Shown here: piece by piece, positions 11,536 through 21,318 of the stretch | How positions within the stretch are numbered: position 1 is the first letter of the stretch | Layout of the letters: the number at the start of each line of letters is the position of its first letter | Assembly: GCA_949752795.1 (NCBI GenBank) | Contig: OX457068.1 | Location: 58,035,582-58,099,581 of the forward strand | Length of the DNA stretch: 64,000 nucleotides | Source of the DNA: Hyperoodon ampullatus | Taxonomy: Eukaryota; Chordata; Mammalia; Artiodactyla; Ziphiidae | Direction of reading: 5' to 3' | The notes under the pieces: model-generated | Database searches by the model: none | Seen by the model: the letters and a program-made list of their open reading frames with translations, nothing else | What the model was told of the DNA's origin: nothing | Translations under genes and position numbers: made by a program

Positions 11536-11879
11536 ACAATGCAAAAAACAAAAGTGTTGCCAAGAAATAAGGTGTTAATATTATGCTGATGCTACTGTTA
11601 ATATCTTTAAATTCTGGAAATTGTGTTTTATAAACTATCATCCACAGTTAACTAAGCCCATCTAAAAATACAATGATACCTTTTAATCACATGTAGATAT
11701 AGGTCACAAGGATGTGATGGTGGAAAAGTTGACATAATCTTGTGTCTTGAGAATAGGTTTGCTCTCAGAGCTGGGATAGAAGAGTCTTAGTGGCTTAGTC
11801 TATAAGTAAAATGAATAAGTACTTGGAAATTTGAATGCATTATAATTAGGCAAAGGTCTTGAATGTAAACATGTGAAGC

Positions 11880-12240
11880 ATGTTACAGATGCTCACTGAA
11901 CGTCTGATTTCAAGTGTTTGTGGTGCTCTAATCAGCTTTGACCATCCTCCTTACCCCCACTGCTGGCCTCTGGGCCCTCTCTACCCTTCTCTCGTATACA
12001 CTCTGCCCCACTTCAGTTCCCAGTGTCTCCTGAACTTGAGAAAGGTAATAACCAGGCATTTCCAGTTGTACACTCAATTCTTGCTGCTGGTCTTCCTTGG
12101 GCATAAGTTCCCAGTCTCCTAGCTAAGGCTCTGCTCCATGCCTTTAACTCTACTGAAGGTATTCCTCACCTGTCCATGCCTCTGCCCCATTTCTCAGTCT
12201 CTCCACAGTGAGCCTCTTTTGTTCCTCAGTCCATGTAACC
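11880..12240 (+). repeat. L2-like LINE 3' remnant
   Basis: Pyrimidine-rich text with GGCCCTCTCTACCCTTCTC, a CTCTGCCCCACTTCAG block and CCATGCCTCTGCCCC resembles degraded L2 3' sequence. No terminal repeat is visible. Low to moderate confidence. Confidence 0.35.
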
Positions 12241-13170
12241 ACTGACAGCTTCAGAGAGTGCAAGACAAGGATCCAGCTGCCGGCAGATAATAAATCAGTC
12301 TATGGGGCCCGGTTGCAAATTCATGGATAACGGAGACTATTAGCCCAACCTAAGTCACATGCTCATACTGATTAAACAACAGTAACATAGGGGTGGATCA
12401 TTGTTGACAAAAACTGGGGGAGTAGCAGGACATTATTAGCTGGATACCCCCAAGGTATCCATCACACATGGTAGCGTGGTCCCCAGGATTGACCTCTACC
12501 CCTGTCCTAGCCCCTTAAGGTGATATCTTCCATTGAGCCCTCCACAGCCTGCAAGAAGATATCATCAGGCCATGCCAGTGGCTTTGCAGGCCCTAGAAGA
12601 CAATTGCACACAGTGTCTGCCACTTGGTTCACTCCAGTACTTTATCTGCCTACACTGGGCAATGCTTCTACTTCTACTGTATCTCCCTATCTCCACTAGA
12701 AGGTGTTGCCCCTCTACTGAGTCCCTCCACATCCATTAGGCAACAGGCAGCTTCAGCCAGGTTCCACCACTCCTGCTGCATTGCCCACCTTTGTTGTGCA
12801 TTGTGAAAGTTCTAAGAAATACCTCCAACAAGACACTGCTGTTGCTCAGAAGTCACTGTCTCCTCAGTTGCCTTTCCATAGCCTGCACTTCCCGCCAAGT
12901 AACTATACTGATACATGAACTATTTAAAGAGCCACAGTACTTGAGAGTGATATGGAGAAGGGAACTAGGAAGGGAAAGAATGCTTCCAGACTTCCACTCC
13001 ATTCTTGTGTCAAAGTCTGTTAGTGGTGTATTAACTCCAGATTGCTCATGCCTTCTGTGTTACAGAGATTTAGGTGGAACTACATTTTCTGTCATCTATT
13101 AGTGACCCTCAGCACCACTCTAAACTTGAGGCTTTGCCAATGGGTCAAGATCATCATGCCTGGTTCCTTC
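12241..13170. other. Unassigned sequence
   Basis: No family recognised. Plus frames at 12533-12739, 12624-12806 and 12791-13102 lie in different frames and do not resemble known proteins. An old, unrecognised retroelement interior is possible. Confidence 0.35.
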
Positions 13171-13174
13171 CTTC

Positions 13175-13440
13175 TTTTTTTATTTTTAATTTTATTGAAG
13201 TACAGTTGATTTATAATGTTGTGTTAATTTCTTCTGTACAGCAAAGTGACTCAGTTATACATGTATATATTCTTCTTCATATTCTTTTCTATTATGGTTT
13301 ACCAGAGGATATTGAATATAGTTCCTGTGCTATACAGTAGGACCTTGTTGTTTATCTATCCTATATATAATAGTTTACATCTGTTAATGCCAAACTCCCA
13401 GTACTTCCCTCCCCCACCTCCCCTTCTTCCTTGTTTAACA
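13175..13440 (-). mobile_element. L1 3'UTR fragment, older long-3'UTR type
   Basis: Reverse-complement L1 3' end: TTTTATTGAAGTACAGTTG, CTGTACAGCAAAGTGACTC, GAATATAGTTCCTGTGCTAT, and ACAGTAGGACCTTGTTG. 5'-truncated. It belongs to the longer 3'UTR class seen in the L1 at 18.9-25.5 kb, not the short class of the L1 at 43.9 kb. Confidence 0.85.
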
Positions 13441-15495
13441 CAAGTTTTTTTCTCCTATGAGACCACTTAGCTTTCATGAAATTCCTTCTGGCATGGCCTC
13501 AAATCCCATTGTTTCCTAGGCATGGACATGTAAGAATCTCATCTTGAACTGGGATCTTGCCACAGTCAGAATTAAAAAGACATAACTATGGACTAGTTGT
13601 GAAGCTATAGTTTAATTAAAAAGGATTTTCCTCACCATAAGTTTATCAGAATCACCACCCTTGATGAATCTCATTATCCAGTCAACTAGGATTTTGTTTT
13701 TATTAGCAGCAGTCTCCTACAAAGAGGAAGTTGTCCCCAAACAACTTTGTTTTCTCTGTATTAAAACATTTTTTGTATTGAAATTGTATTACAATAGATC
13801 TGCCAGACATGGGAGTAGTTTGAAACTGGTTACAAAAAGCTGGTTCAATGACAGTTTCCAAGGCTAGGGAAGATGTTGGTGGTTGGGTAAGGCTGGAGCA
13901 AGGGAGGAAGGAGAGATTGGCTCAGGTTGGAGAGCCACAGTAAAATGCTGCTGAGGGCATCATCCTGAGCGCCTTCTCTCTGAGTCTCCTTGAAGAACTG
14001 ACAACTGCCTGGCCTTTACAAAATGAAATTGACATTTGCAGGCTATGTTTCAACAGAAACTGAGACGGGAGGGGTGGGTGATGCTGCAGGCAAAGCCAGA
14101 GCCCAGTTCCCTGGATCCAAGGCAGCAGGCCCATAACTCTGCTGTGAGTGATGGGTCAATATACAGCTCCAAATCAAAAGCTGAAGTCTTCTTGAGTCAG
14201 CAGAGCTGAAGCCTCCTTCAGGGGGTAAGAATATAGCACTGGCCCTTCTCACAGAGCTGGAGTTGCCTGTAGCCTTTAACCTAAGGAAACCACAGGCAAA
14301 GCAAACTTGCCATATAACTTTTCCTACATTAATTAGCACCCTTAAATTTAAAGGGAGAAAAATAATAATACTCGGGAGAGCAGCTAGAGCTCAAACTCAA
14401 CTCATTTGCATTCAGAGCACAAAGACTCTTGGGGAGGGGATGATGGGGCAGAGGAAAGAGCACAGGCTGGAGCAGAAGAGATTATTTTCAGGTCAACTGA
14501 ACAGTGACTCTTAGAAGCTGGCCATTGTTTGAACTGTGCTTCATGATATTGATTACAAATCACCCTTAACAATTCTTCACCCTTTTGGTCAGGCTTCACC
14601 TGTCCTATTGGAAATGGGATGTGATGCATCCTAGAGCTGTGCTAAATGTGTTTTTTTTCTTAGAAGCTATGAGCCTGTTGGGTGGACATGATTTTAAAAT
14701 GTATTCTTAATAAGTTATTGTCTTATAAAGGAAAAATAGCTAAATATTTTTATTCCCACTGATCGGAAATCAAAAACAAATCCGTGACTGAAAAACATTA
14801 CAGAACATATGTACTGTTTATTATTTATGTGATGTGAAAGATATAAAGTTCTTTTTTAAAAATGAACCTAGGATACACACATCAAACTCACCATAGTGCT
14901 TCCGTGTTGTGAGGAGGACAGAACTGAAAATGGTGGACAAAGAAGATAATAAGCTTTAGCTTATCATTCTAGTTTTTCTTTTTGAAAAGAATAATTAAAA
15001 TTGATGAATCATTTGTATAATGATTTATAGAAAAAAATTAATCAATGTAGCCTTTTGTATTTCTGTTAAATTCCCAAAATTAAGACAAGGGCTTGGCATT
15101 AGGTGATTATTGTTTCTATCTGAAGATGACATTTTAAGAACTGTTCTTAGACAAAGGATACTGGACTCCTGACTCTGAGATCAGTATCTAAATTCTTCCT
15201 AAGTTTCAGTGTGGACACAGGTGTGAGACTTTGTTCCCTGAGTCAGGCAGAGAGGCAGTAGGAGTCAGGCTTTTTGGAGCAAACCATCTCCACTTCTTCA
15301 TGTCCCCTTGGTCAAGAAGCGCATTGGCTTAAATCCATCCACAGGACTCTATCTCCTTTTATTTTTATATTTTTTGTTTACCTTTACTGCACATGTAGCA
15401 CATTTTAAAACAGTAATTTAAAATATTTTTGAATGTTGTAAAAATTCAAAAATGAAAGTAATTTAAAATTATATTTCATTCTCTAGTTACACAAG
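13441..15495. other. Unassigned sequence
   Basis: Two kilobases without a recognisable repeat. Frames on both strands at 13922-14629 are mutually overlapping and carry no known domain. Confidence 0.4.
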
Positions 15496-15499
15496 TACA

Positions 15500-15665
15500 T
15501 TTGCATCTATTATATTATTTAATTATCATAATACAGTTTGGAAAGTGCAAGGATTGGCATTATTTTACCATTTTGCAAATGAGGAAACTGAGATTAAATA
15601 ACTTCTAAATCATACCAATAGTAGTAAGAGTTCAAGAGTTGTACGAGTCCAACCGTAACTAGAGT
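15500..15665 (-). repeat. MIR SINE remnant
   Basis: Reverse-complement MIR: ATTATTTTACCATTTTGCAA, then ATGAGGAAACTGAGATTAAA, then TAACTTCTAAATCATACC. Confidence 0.7.
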
Positions 15666-16084
15666 TCAAGTCTTTCAATTCTTAGTCGTCCATCCATTTA
15701 TTAATTCAATAAAAATTTATTAAGGCTCCTAGTATATAGATGGTAGATGTTATATAGACAGTAGAACCCAAGAGCTGGCAGAAACTTCAGGGAACATTCT
15801 CAGCACCTGTGTTATCCTAGGAACTGTTCTAAGCTTTTGTTTCATTTCCACTTAGAGCCTGTTACATAACACTGAGAACATAATCAGACAAGACCTTTCG
15901 GTTAGGAAAAAAAAAGTTAAAGAGCACTTAATTTTCACCTCTCAGTTGGTTTTTATTGAGGTCCTATTACATGCACAATATTTTGGATGATATTATAAAT
16001 AAACAAAGTAAAGCACACAGACCCCATTCCTTTTCCTCAATGTGAATTGTACTTTACAGTTTGTATGCTATCTCATTTCAAACT

Positions 16085-16345
16085 TTATAGTCCAGCATGG
16101 CAGTTATATGCTTGAGCTCTGAGTCAGACAATCTAAATTTAAATCCTGACTCTAATGCTTTCCAGCTGTGTGACCTCAAGCAATCTGCTTAATCTCTCCA
16201 AGCCTCAATTTCCTCATTTGTATGACAATGATAATAGGGTTCTTTGGAAGATTAAAAGAGATAATTCATGTAAACAACTAGCACAGTGTCTGGCACAGCG
16301 TAAGCCCTCAGTAAATGTTAGCTATCCCTATTATCATCTTTACAA
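16085..16345 (+). repeat. MIR SINE, nearly full length
   Basis: The best-preserved MIR here. It has the tRNA-like head (GGCAGTTATATGCTTGAGCT), TTTAAATCCTGACTCTAATG, the core CCAGCTGTGTGACCTCAAGC, CCTCAATTTCCTCATTTGTA, and the LINE-like end GTGTCTGGCACAGCGTAAGC then CTCAGTAAATGTTAGC. Confidence 0.9.
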
Positions 16346-16430
16346 CCACCCTGCAATGTAGGTAAGACACATTATTTATACATTACAGAGAAGACTGAAG
16401 CTGAGAGAAATTATGTTAGTTGCAAAAGGT
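16346..16430 (-). repeat. MIR fragment next to the forward MIR
   Basis: ACAACCACCCTGCAATGTAG followed by ATTACAGAGAAGACTGAAGC reads as a reverse-complement MIR abutting the forward copy, so the two are tail to tail. Confidence 0.6.
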
Positions 16431-16777
16431 GACTACAGGCATTCTCCCTCCAGTCCCAGTGCTAACCCCAATTCACACTGAGGTGAGGAAAAATACAAAT
16501 GTGGAGGACAATTGCTTTAATCGATATCTGATCTGCAACGTACCAACAGATGAACACATACTTGGTACTATGAAGTTATTTCCAATTAAACTTATTTTCC
16601 TTAATCTATGACAATTCTCTGTATTTTAATCTCATGCAAAGACTTATTGTTGGATTTTTGACACCACACTGTGCTTTCAGACTGAACTAAATAATACAAA
16701 ACACATATTTAAATGTTATTCATTAATGAGTCCAGAGAAATAATGAAGGAGGCAAAATTTATTTCTAGTCCCACACC

Positions 16778-16930
16778 TAGTTCTTAAACTTCAGTAAGCA
16801 TCAGAATCACACAAATTGTTGGGCCAATTTCATAGTTTCTGATTCAGTAGGCCTAAAATGAATCCCAAGAATTTGTATTTCTGCAAATTCCCAGGTGATG
16901 CTGCTGGGACCACACTTTGAGGACTGCTCA
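16778..16930 (-). mobile_element. MER20-like hAT-Charlie MITE
   Basis: TTCTTAAACTTCAGTAAGC, ATCAGAATCACAC, TTTCTGATTCAGTAGGCC, TTCCCAGGTGATGCTGCTGG and GACCACACTTTGAGGACTGC match the MER20 layout in reverse. No transposase. Confidence 0.8.
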
Positions 16931-16934
16931 ATAT

Positions 16935-17116
16935 CAGTGTTCCCTAAAACATAGTCCCCAGATAATCTATACCTGATCATTTTAGGCAATTATTAAATCC
17001 AGCTTCCTAAATCTCACTCCAGATGTGCTGAAGTCTCTTTGGATGGACCCTAGGAACATGCATTGTCACAAGTTTCCCAGGTGAATTTTAAGCCTGTAAA
17101 AATTTAAGAACCACTA
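16935..17116. mobile_element. Second MER20-like hAT MITE
   Basis: Begins CAGTGTTCCCTAAAACATAG and ends AATTTAAGAACCACTA, compatible with hAT-Charlie terminal repeats (CAGTGNTTC...). Internal CAAGTTTCCCAGGTGAATTT supports this. It lies directly after the first, so two related elements stand in tandem. Confidence 0.6.
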
Positions 17117-17224
17117 ATTGAAATTCTAAGTTTTTCCATGACCTAAATCTTACTATTTTATGCCCAGGACCTAATAGAATGTTTGGTTTATAGTAGCTAC
17201 TAAAAAAAGTTTTTATTTAGATAA

Positions 17225-17510
17225 ATCCCCCTTTGTGTGTCCTGTTCCACAGTCCCCTCCCCACACCCACTTCCCCAAATAACAGCTCTATTCTCTGAAT
17301 TCCCACCTTACTGCCACAGCCACTCACTCAACATTTACAATTTGTTGCCTTAGAACAGCTTTTTTTATTGTCTTTTTAAGTACTTCTGCAAACTGTTATT
17401 AAACCTTGTGCAAATCCCCCCTTTTTAAACGGGATTATAATCTCCCTGAAGAGAGTGACGAGGTCCCTCACCTTGCTTCTTCCACCCATAGAACCTCAAT
17501 CCCAGTCAAT
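17225..17510 (+). repeat. L2-like LINE 3' remnant
   Basis: A pyrimidine-rich part is followed by ATAATCTCCCTGAAGAGAG and a GAGGTCCCTCACC block, the worn form of the L2 3' 'gagctccctgaggacaggga' region. Confidence 0.4.
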
Positions 17511-17730
17511 ACATTGTCACTTCACCCCAAAATAAAACACTCAATTTGTTTTTAATTTTGTCTCATTGAATTAGAAACCTGTTTTTATTTGGTCAATAGT
17601 TTAATACAGCACCTACTTGGTACCAGACACTTAGCAAGATACTAGGCTCTCAATTAACATATATAAAAATAATCAGAGAATGAATACTTAGCATATATTA
17701 ATCTTCTCTCTTTTCTTGTCTCCCCATCAC

Positions 17731-17803
17731 AACACACACACACACACACACACACACAGATAAACACACACACACACACACACACAGATACACACACACA
17801 CAC
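17731..17803. repeat. Interrupted (AC)n microsatellite
   Basis: Three AC runs separated by AGATAA and AGAT interruptions. Likely length-variable between individuals. Confidence 0.97.
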
Positions 17804-18394
17804 TTCTAGGAGGCTGAGAGTATGTACTAGAAGCTGAAAAGGAGAAAAGATCTGATAACAAAATGATTTTTCAGGAAAGTCCAGAGATCTTATCTCAATA
17901 AATATCTGTGCAATTCCATCCCTACCTCACCCCGGAGAAAGAAGAAGCCACTCTCTTTGCCCCTTCAATCTGATGACAGACACTTTCCTATTCCTCGCAT
18001 TCAATCCATGCTTTATCATATCACACTACATTGTTTTTTCACTGTATGGCACGGAAATATTATAATCATTTTTATGGAAGCCTCTCCCAGAATCAAGTAG
18101 CTGTAGACAAGACTGGGTGGCAGCACAACTTAGACATTTACAGATGTGGATCTAGCTGTACAGGACAAAAAGGCAATTTAAAGGGACATTGTCAGATTTG
18201 AGAAGCCTAAATATTTCATCTTTAGTTTGGTAATTAGTAGCTTGAAACACACCTGATTAGAAATATTTTCATAAATGTTTTAAAAAAATAAAGCATTTTT
18301 TAATCATATGAATTTTTCCCCAGATAATAAAGCCAGGGAACGCTAAAGGGTAAATAATAACTTCCTTCACGTAAATATAAGTTTTTTCTGGAAG

Positions 18395-18640
18395 AGGCCT
18401 TAAAGATCAGCAATCCAACACCCTCTTAGGAGGAAGCTGAGGCAAGATTTTGTTACTTGCTCATCAGGTAAAATGTTAATGGCAGAGACCCTTAGAAACC
18501 TTAAAGAGATAGTGTACAACTGAGAACATGGGCAAAACCGTGATCCAGGGTCACACAGAACCCTCTCAGACTTGCAACCCTGTGTCCTCCTACTCCTCAC
18601 TGCACCTTTGGAGAGAGGCTCTCCCCAGATGCCAAACAAC
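18395..18640 (-). repeat. MIR/ancient-SINE-like remnant
   Basis: CTGGAAGAGGCCTTAAAGATC, then a CCAACACCCTCTTAGG block and GAAGCTGAGGCAAG, the same ancient pattern as at 4440-4615. The right half is unassigned. Confidence 0.4.
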
Positions 18641-18921
18641 ATAGGAAAAAAGCAGTCTATCTTCATAAAGGATTTCAGTTAGATATAAAAACCCCATTTC
18701 CCATGGTAAACTTGGCTACAAGGAACGTGTCCTCCCACATTCTCCTATTTTTCTTTAAAAGGCACGAATGATGGCAATGCTACATTTGTACTTGAGCAGA
18801 TCCCTGTGATGTGCAATTTATAAGAACTAAAAAAGTACTTTTGTGCCTTGAAACCTCCTTGTCATTTGCCTATCATGATGTCTAAAGTTCTCACCATCAG
18901 AAAATTGTTCCAAAACCCAGG

Positions 18922-19140
18922 GCCTCTTCCTGTCACACAGGTCCCAGGCCTAAACCCTATCCCCACCAAAGCCTCTTCTAGCTGTGCAGATCCCAGACCT
19001 GAATCCCACCTCCACCAAAGGCTCTGAGGTCCTGGCAGTCCAAGTGCTGCCCTTGACAGGGCCTCCTCTGGCCATGTGAGTCCAGGTGGGCCAAGTGCCA
19101 CCCCCCTCCAAGTCCTCCTCTGGCTGTGCCAGCCACTGTA
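18922..19140 (+). repeat. Monomer-like tandem units in L1 5'UTR
   Basis: About five units of roughly 40-50 bp. Units start GCCTCTTCCTG (18922), GCCTCTTCTAG (18971), GGCTCTGAGG (19020), GCCTCCTCTGG (19061) and GTCCTCCTCTGG (19112). Four of the five share a CCYCTTCTGGC-GTG-CAG-TCC-type opening and the first two share a CCACCAAA end. This resembles tandem promoter units known from other mammalian L1 5'UTRs; promoter activity is an inference. Confidence 0.6.
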
Positions 19141-19344
19141 GTCACCACTGTGGAGGTCTGTGCCCCAACTGGCCTGCATGGGCACCTGTGCTTCAGGCCA
19201 GCTTCAGGAGCAGTTGCTTGTAAGAGGAAAACACAGCAGGACCAGAGACCTACCTAGAGGTCTTGGAAGGCTCCCTGGGGAGGTGGGGATTGGCTGTAGC
19301 TCACAGTGGAGGCAAGGACACTGATAATTGAGACACCAGGGAAG

Positions 19345-19576
19345 TTTTCATTTTTTTAATTTTTTACTTTTTTACTCCTATCTTTTAATTTTATTTTTTA
19401 AAATTTTTGTATTTTTATTTTCTTTTTTATATTTTTGCTGCTGTGGTTCTCTTTTGTTTTGTTGTTTCATTTTTATTGTTCTGATATATTTTTTATTTTT
19501 CTAATTTTATTTTATTTTTTATTATTTGTTATTGTTCTGCTTTTTTTGTTTGTTGTCTTTTTTTTTTTTTTTTTTG
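19345..19576 (+). other. T-rich segment of L1 5'UTR
   Basis: Over 200 bp of nearly pure T with scattered A and G, ending in T18 before the SINE-like module. It is inside the L1 unit, since upstream and downstream L1 parts share one target duplication. Confidence 0.8.
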
Positions 19577-19681
19577 CCACACCACGTGGTTTGCAGCGTC
19601 TTGGTTCTGAGGCTGGGTGTCAGGCCTGAGCTCCTATGTGGCAGCACCAAGTCCAAGCCACTTGACTAACAGAGAACTTCA
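19558..19681 (-). mobile_element. Antisense CHR-SINE-like module inside L1 5'UTR
   Basis: Poly(T) followed by GCCACACCACGTGGTTTGCA, TCTTGGTTCTGAGGCTGG, GCACCAAGTCCAAGCCACTTG and GACTAACAGAGAACTTC. Read on the minus strand this aligns along its length with the short CHR SINE (GGAATTCCCTGG...GTCCAGTGGTTAGGACT...GGATCTTAG...GGCCA-A-tail). By eye about 21 of 31 bases match at the head. The poly(T) then is the SINE A-tail. I believe it belongs to the L1 family rather than to this copy alone, from memory of related L1s. Confidence 0.55.
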
Positions 19682-19861
19682 GGCCCCAGGGAATATTAAT
19701 CATTGTGAGCTCTCCTGGAGGTCCTCATCTTGGCACCAAGACATGGCTCCACCCTACTGCCTGCAAATTCCAGTGCCAGATGCCTCAGGCCAAACAACCA
19801 GCAAGGCAGGAACATAGCCCCACCCTCCAAGAAAATAAGATGACAAAAAAATATCTTGCAG

Positions 19862-21311
19862 ATGAAGGAGCAAGGTAAAGACTAACAAGACTATATAAAA
19901 GAAGAGGAAATAGGCAACCTACCTGAAGAAGAATTCAAAGTAATGACAGTAAAGCTGATCCAAAATCTCACAAATAGAAAGGAATCATGGATTGAGAAAA
20001 TACAAGAAATGTTTAACAAGGACCTAGAAGAACTAAAGAACAAATGAACAGAGATGAAAAATACAATAACTGAAATGAAAAATACAACAAAAGGAATCAA
20101 TAGAAGAATAACTGAGACAGAAAGTTGAACGAATGATCTGGAAGATAGGATGGTAGAAATAACTGCCAAGGAGCAGAATAAATAAAAAAAGAATGAAAAG
20201 AAATGGAGACATACTACTGGGCATATACACAGAGAAAACCATAATTCAAAAAGACACATGCACCCCAAAGTTCATTGCAGCACTATTTACAATAGCCAGG
20301 TCAAGAAAGCAAACTAAATGCCAATTGACAGATGAATGGATAAAAAAGATATCATACATATACACAATGGAATATTACTCAGCCATAAAAAGGAATGAAA
20401 CTGGGTCATTTGTAGACACGTGGAAGGACCTACAGACTGTCATACAGAGTGAAGGAAGTCAGAAAGAGAAAAACAAATATTGTATATTAACACATATATG
20501 TGGAATCTGGAAAAACGGTGCAGATGAACCGGTTTGCAATGCAGAAATACAGACACAGATGTAGAGAACAAACATATGGGCACCAAGGGGGAAAAGTTGG
20601 GTGGGGAGGGATGAAGTGGGAAATTGGGATTGACATATATACACTAATATGTATAAAATAGGTAACTAATAAGAACCTGCTGTAAAAAAAAATAAATTAA
20701 ATTATATTTAAAATAGACAAAGAAATGAAGACAGTCTGAGAGACTTCTGAGACAACATTAAACACACCAACATTTGAACCTTAGGGGTCCCAGAAGAAGA
20801 AGACAAAAAGAAAAGGTCTGAGAAAATATTTGAAGAGATTATAGTTGAAAATTCCCCTAACATGGGAAAGGAAATAGTCAATCAAGTCCAGGAAGCACAG
20901 AGAGTCCCACACAGGATAAATCCAAGGACAAACACACCAAGACACATATAAATCAAGCTATCAAAAATTAAATACAAATAAAACATATTAAAAGCAACAA
21001 GGGAAAACCAACAAATAACATACAAGGGAATCCCCGTAAGGTTAACAGCTGATCTTTCAGTAGAAATTCTGCAAGCCAGAAGGAGAGGCAGGACATATTT
21101 AAAGTGATAACAGTGAAAAACGTACAACCAAGATGACTCTACCTAGCAAGGATCTCATTCAGATCCGACAGAAAAATGAAAACCTTTACAAACAAGCAAA
21201 AGTTAAGAGAATTCAGCACCACCAAAACAGCTTTGCATCAAATGTTAAAGGAAATTCTCTAGGCAGGAAACACAAGAGAAGGAAAACACCTACAAAAATT
21301 AACCAAAAACA
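19862..21311 (+). pseudogene. L1 ORF1 remnant (RNA-binding chaperone)
   Basis: L1 ORF1p is a trimeric coiled-coil RNA-binding protein needed for retrotransposition. Here the frame would open near the ATGAAGGAGCAAGG at 19862. The Glu/Lys-rich coiled-coil part is recognisable but has early stops, for example TGA in AACAAATGAACAGAG near 20046. The frame is interrupted by the L1 3' fragment at 20206-20718. The distal part, with TTAACAGCTGATCTTTCAG and TTCTGCAAGCCAGAAGG, resumes after it. Comparison with the ORF1 at 44786 shows several further small indels. Not functional. Confidence 0.85.
20206..20718 (+). mobile_element. 5'-truncated L1 3' end nested in ORF1 of the older L1
   Basis: Starts in the last part of ORF2 (GGGCATATACACAGAGAAAA) and runs through the short 3'UTR (GACATATATACACTAATATG) to an AATAAATTAAATTATATTTA tail. 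A 9-bp duplication, AAAGAAATG, is at 20197-20205 and 20719-20727. The tail class matches the L1 at 43.9 kb. The plus frame at 20193-20564 is a chimera: its first five residues are host ORF1, the rest is guest ORF2. Confidence 0.92.
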
Positions 21312-21318
21312 ATTAAGA

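Noticed and set aside
12241..13170. Possible processed pseudogene from overlapping plus frames
   Set aside because: No A-tail, duplication or recognisable protein was found.
17731..17803. Z-DNA regulatory element at (AC)n
   Set aside because: The tract can adopt Z-DNA, but nothing nearby indicates a promoter; it is a plain microsatellite.
20193..20564. A 123-codon frame as a gene
   Set aside because: It is a chimera of L1 ORF1 and a nested L1 ORF2 end.
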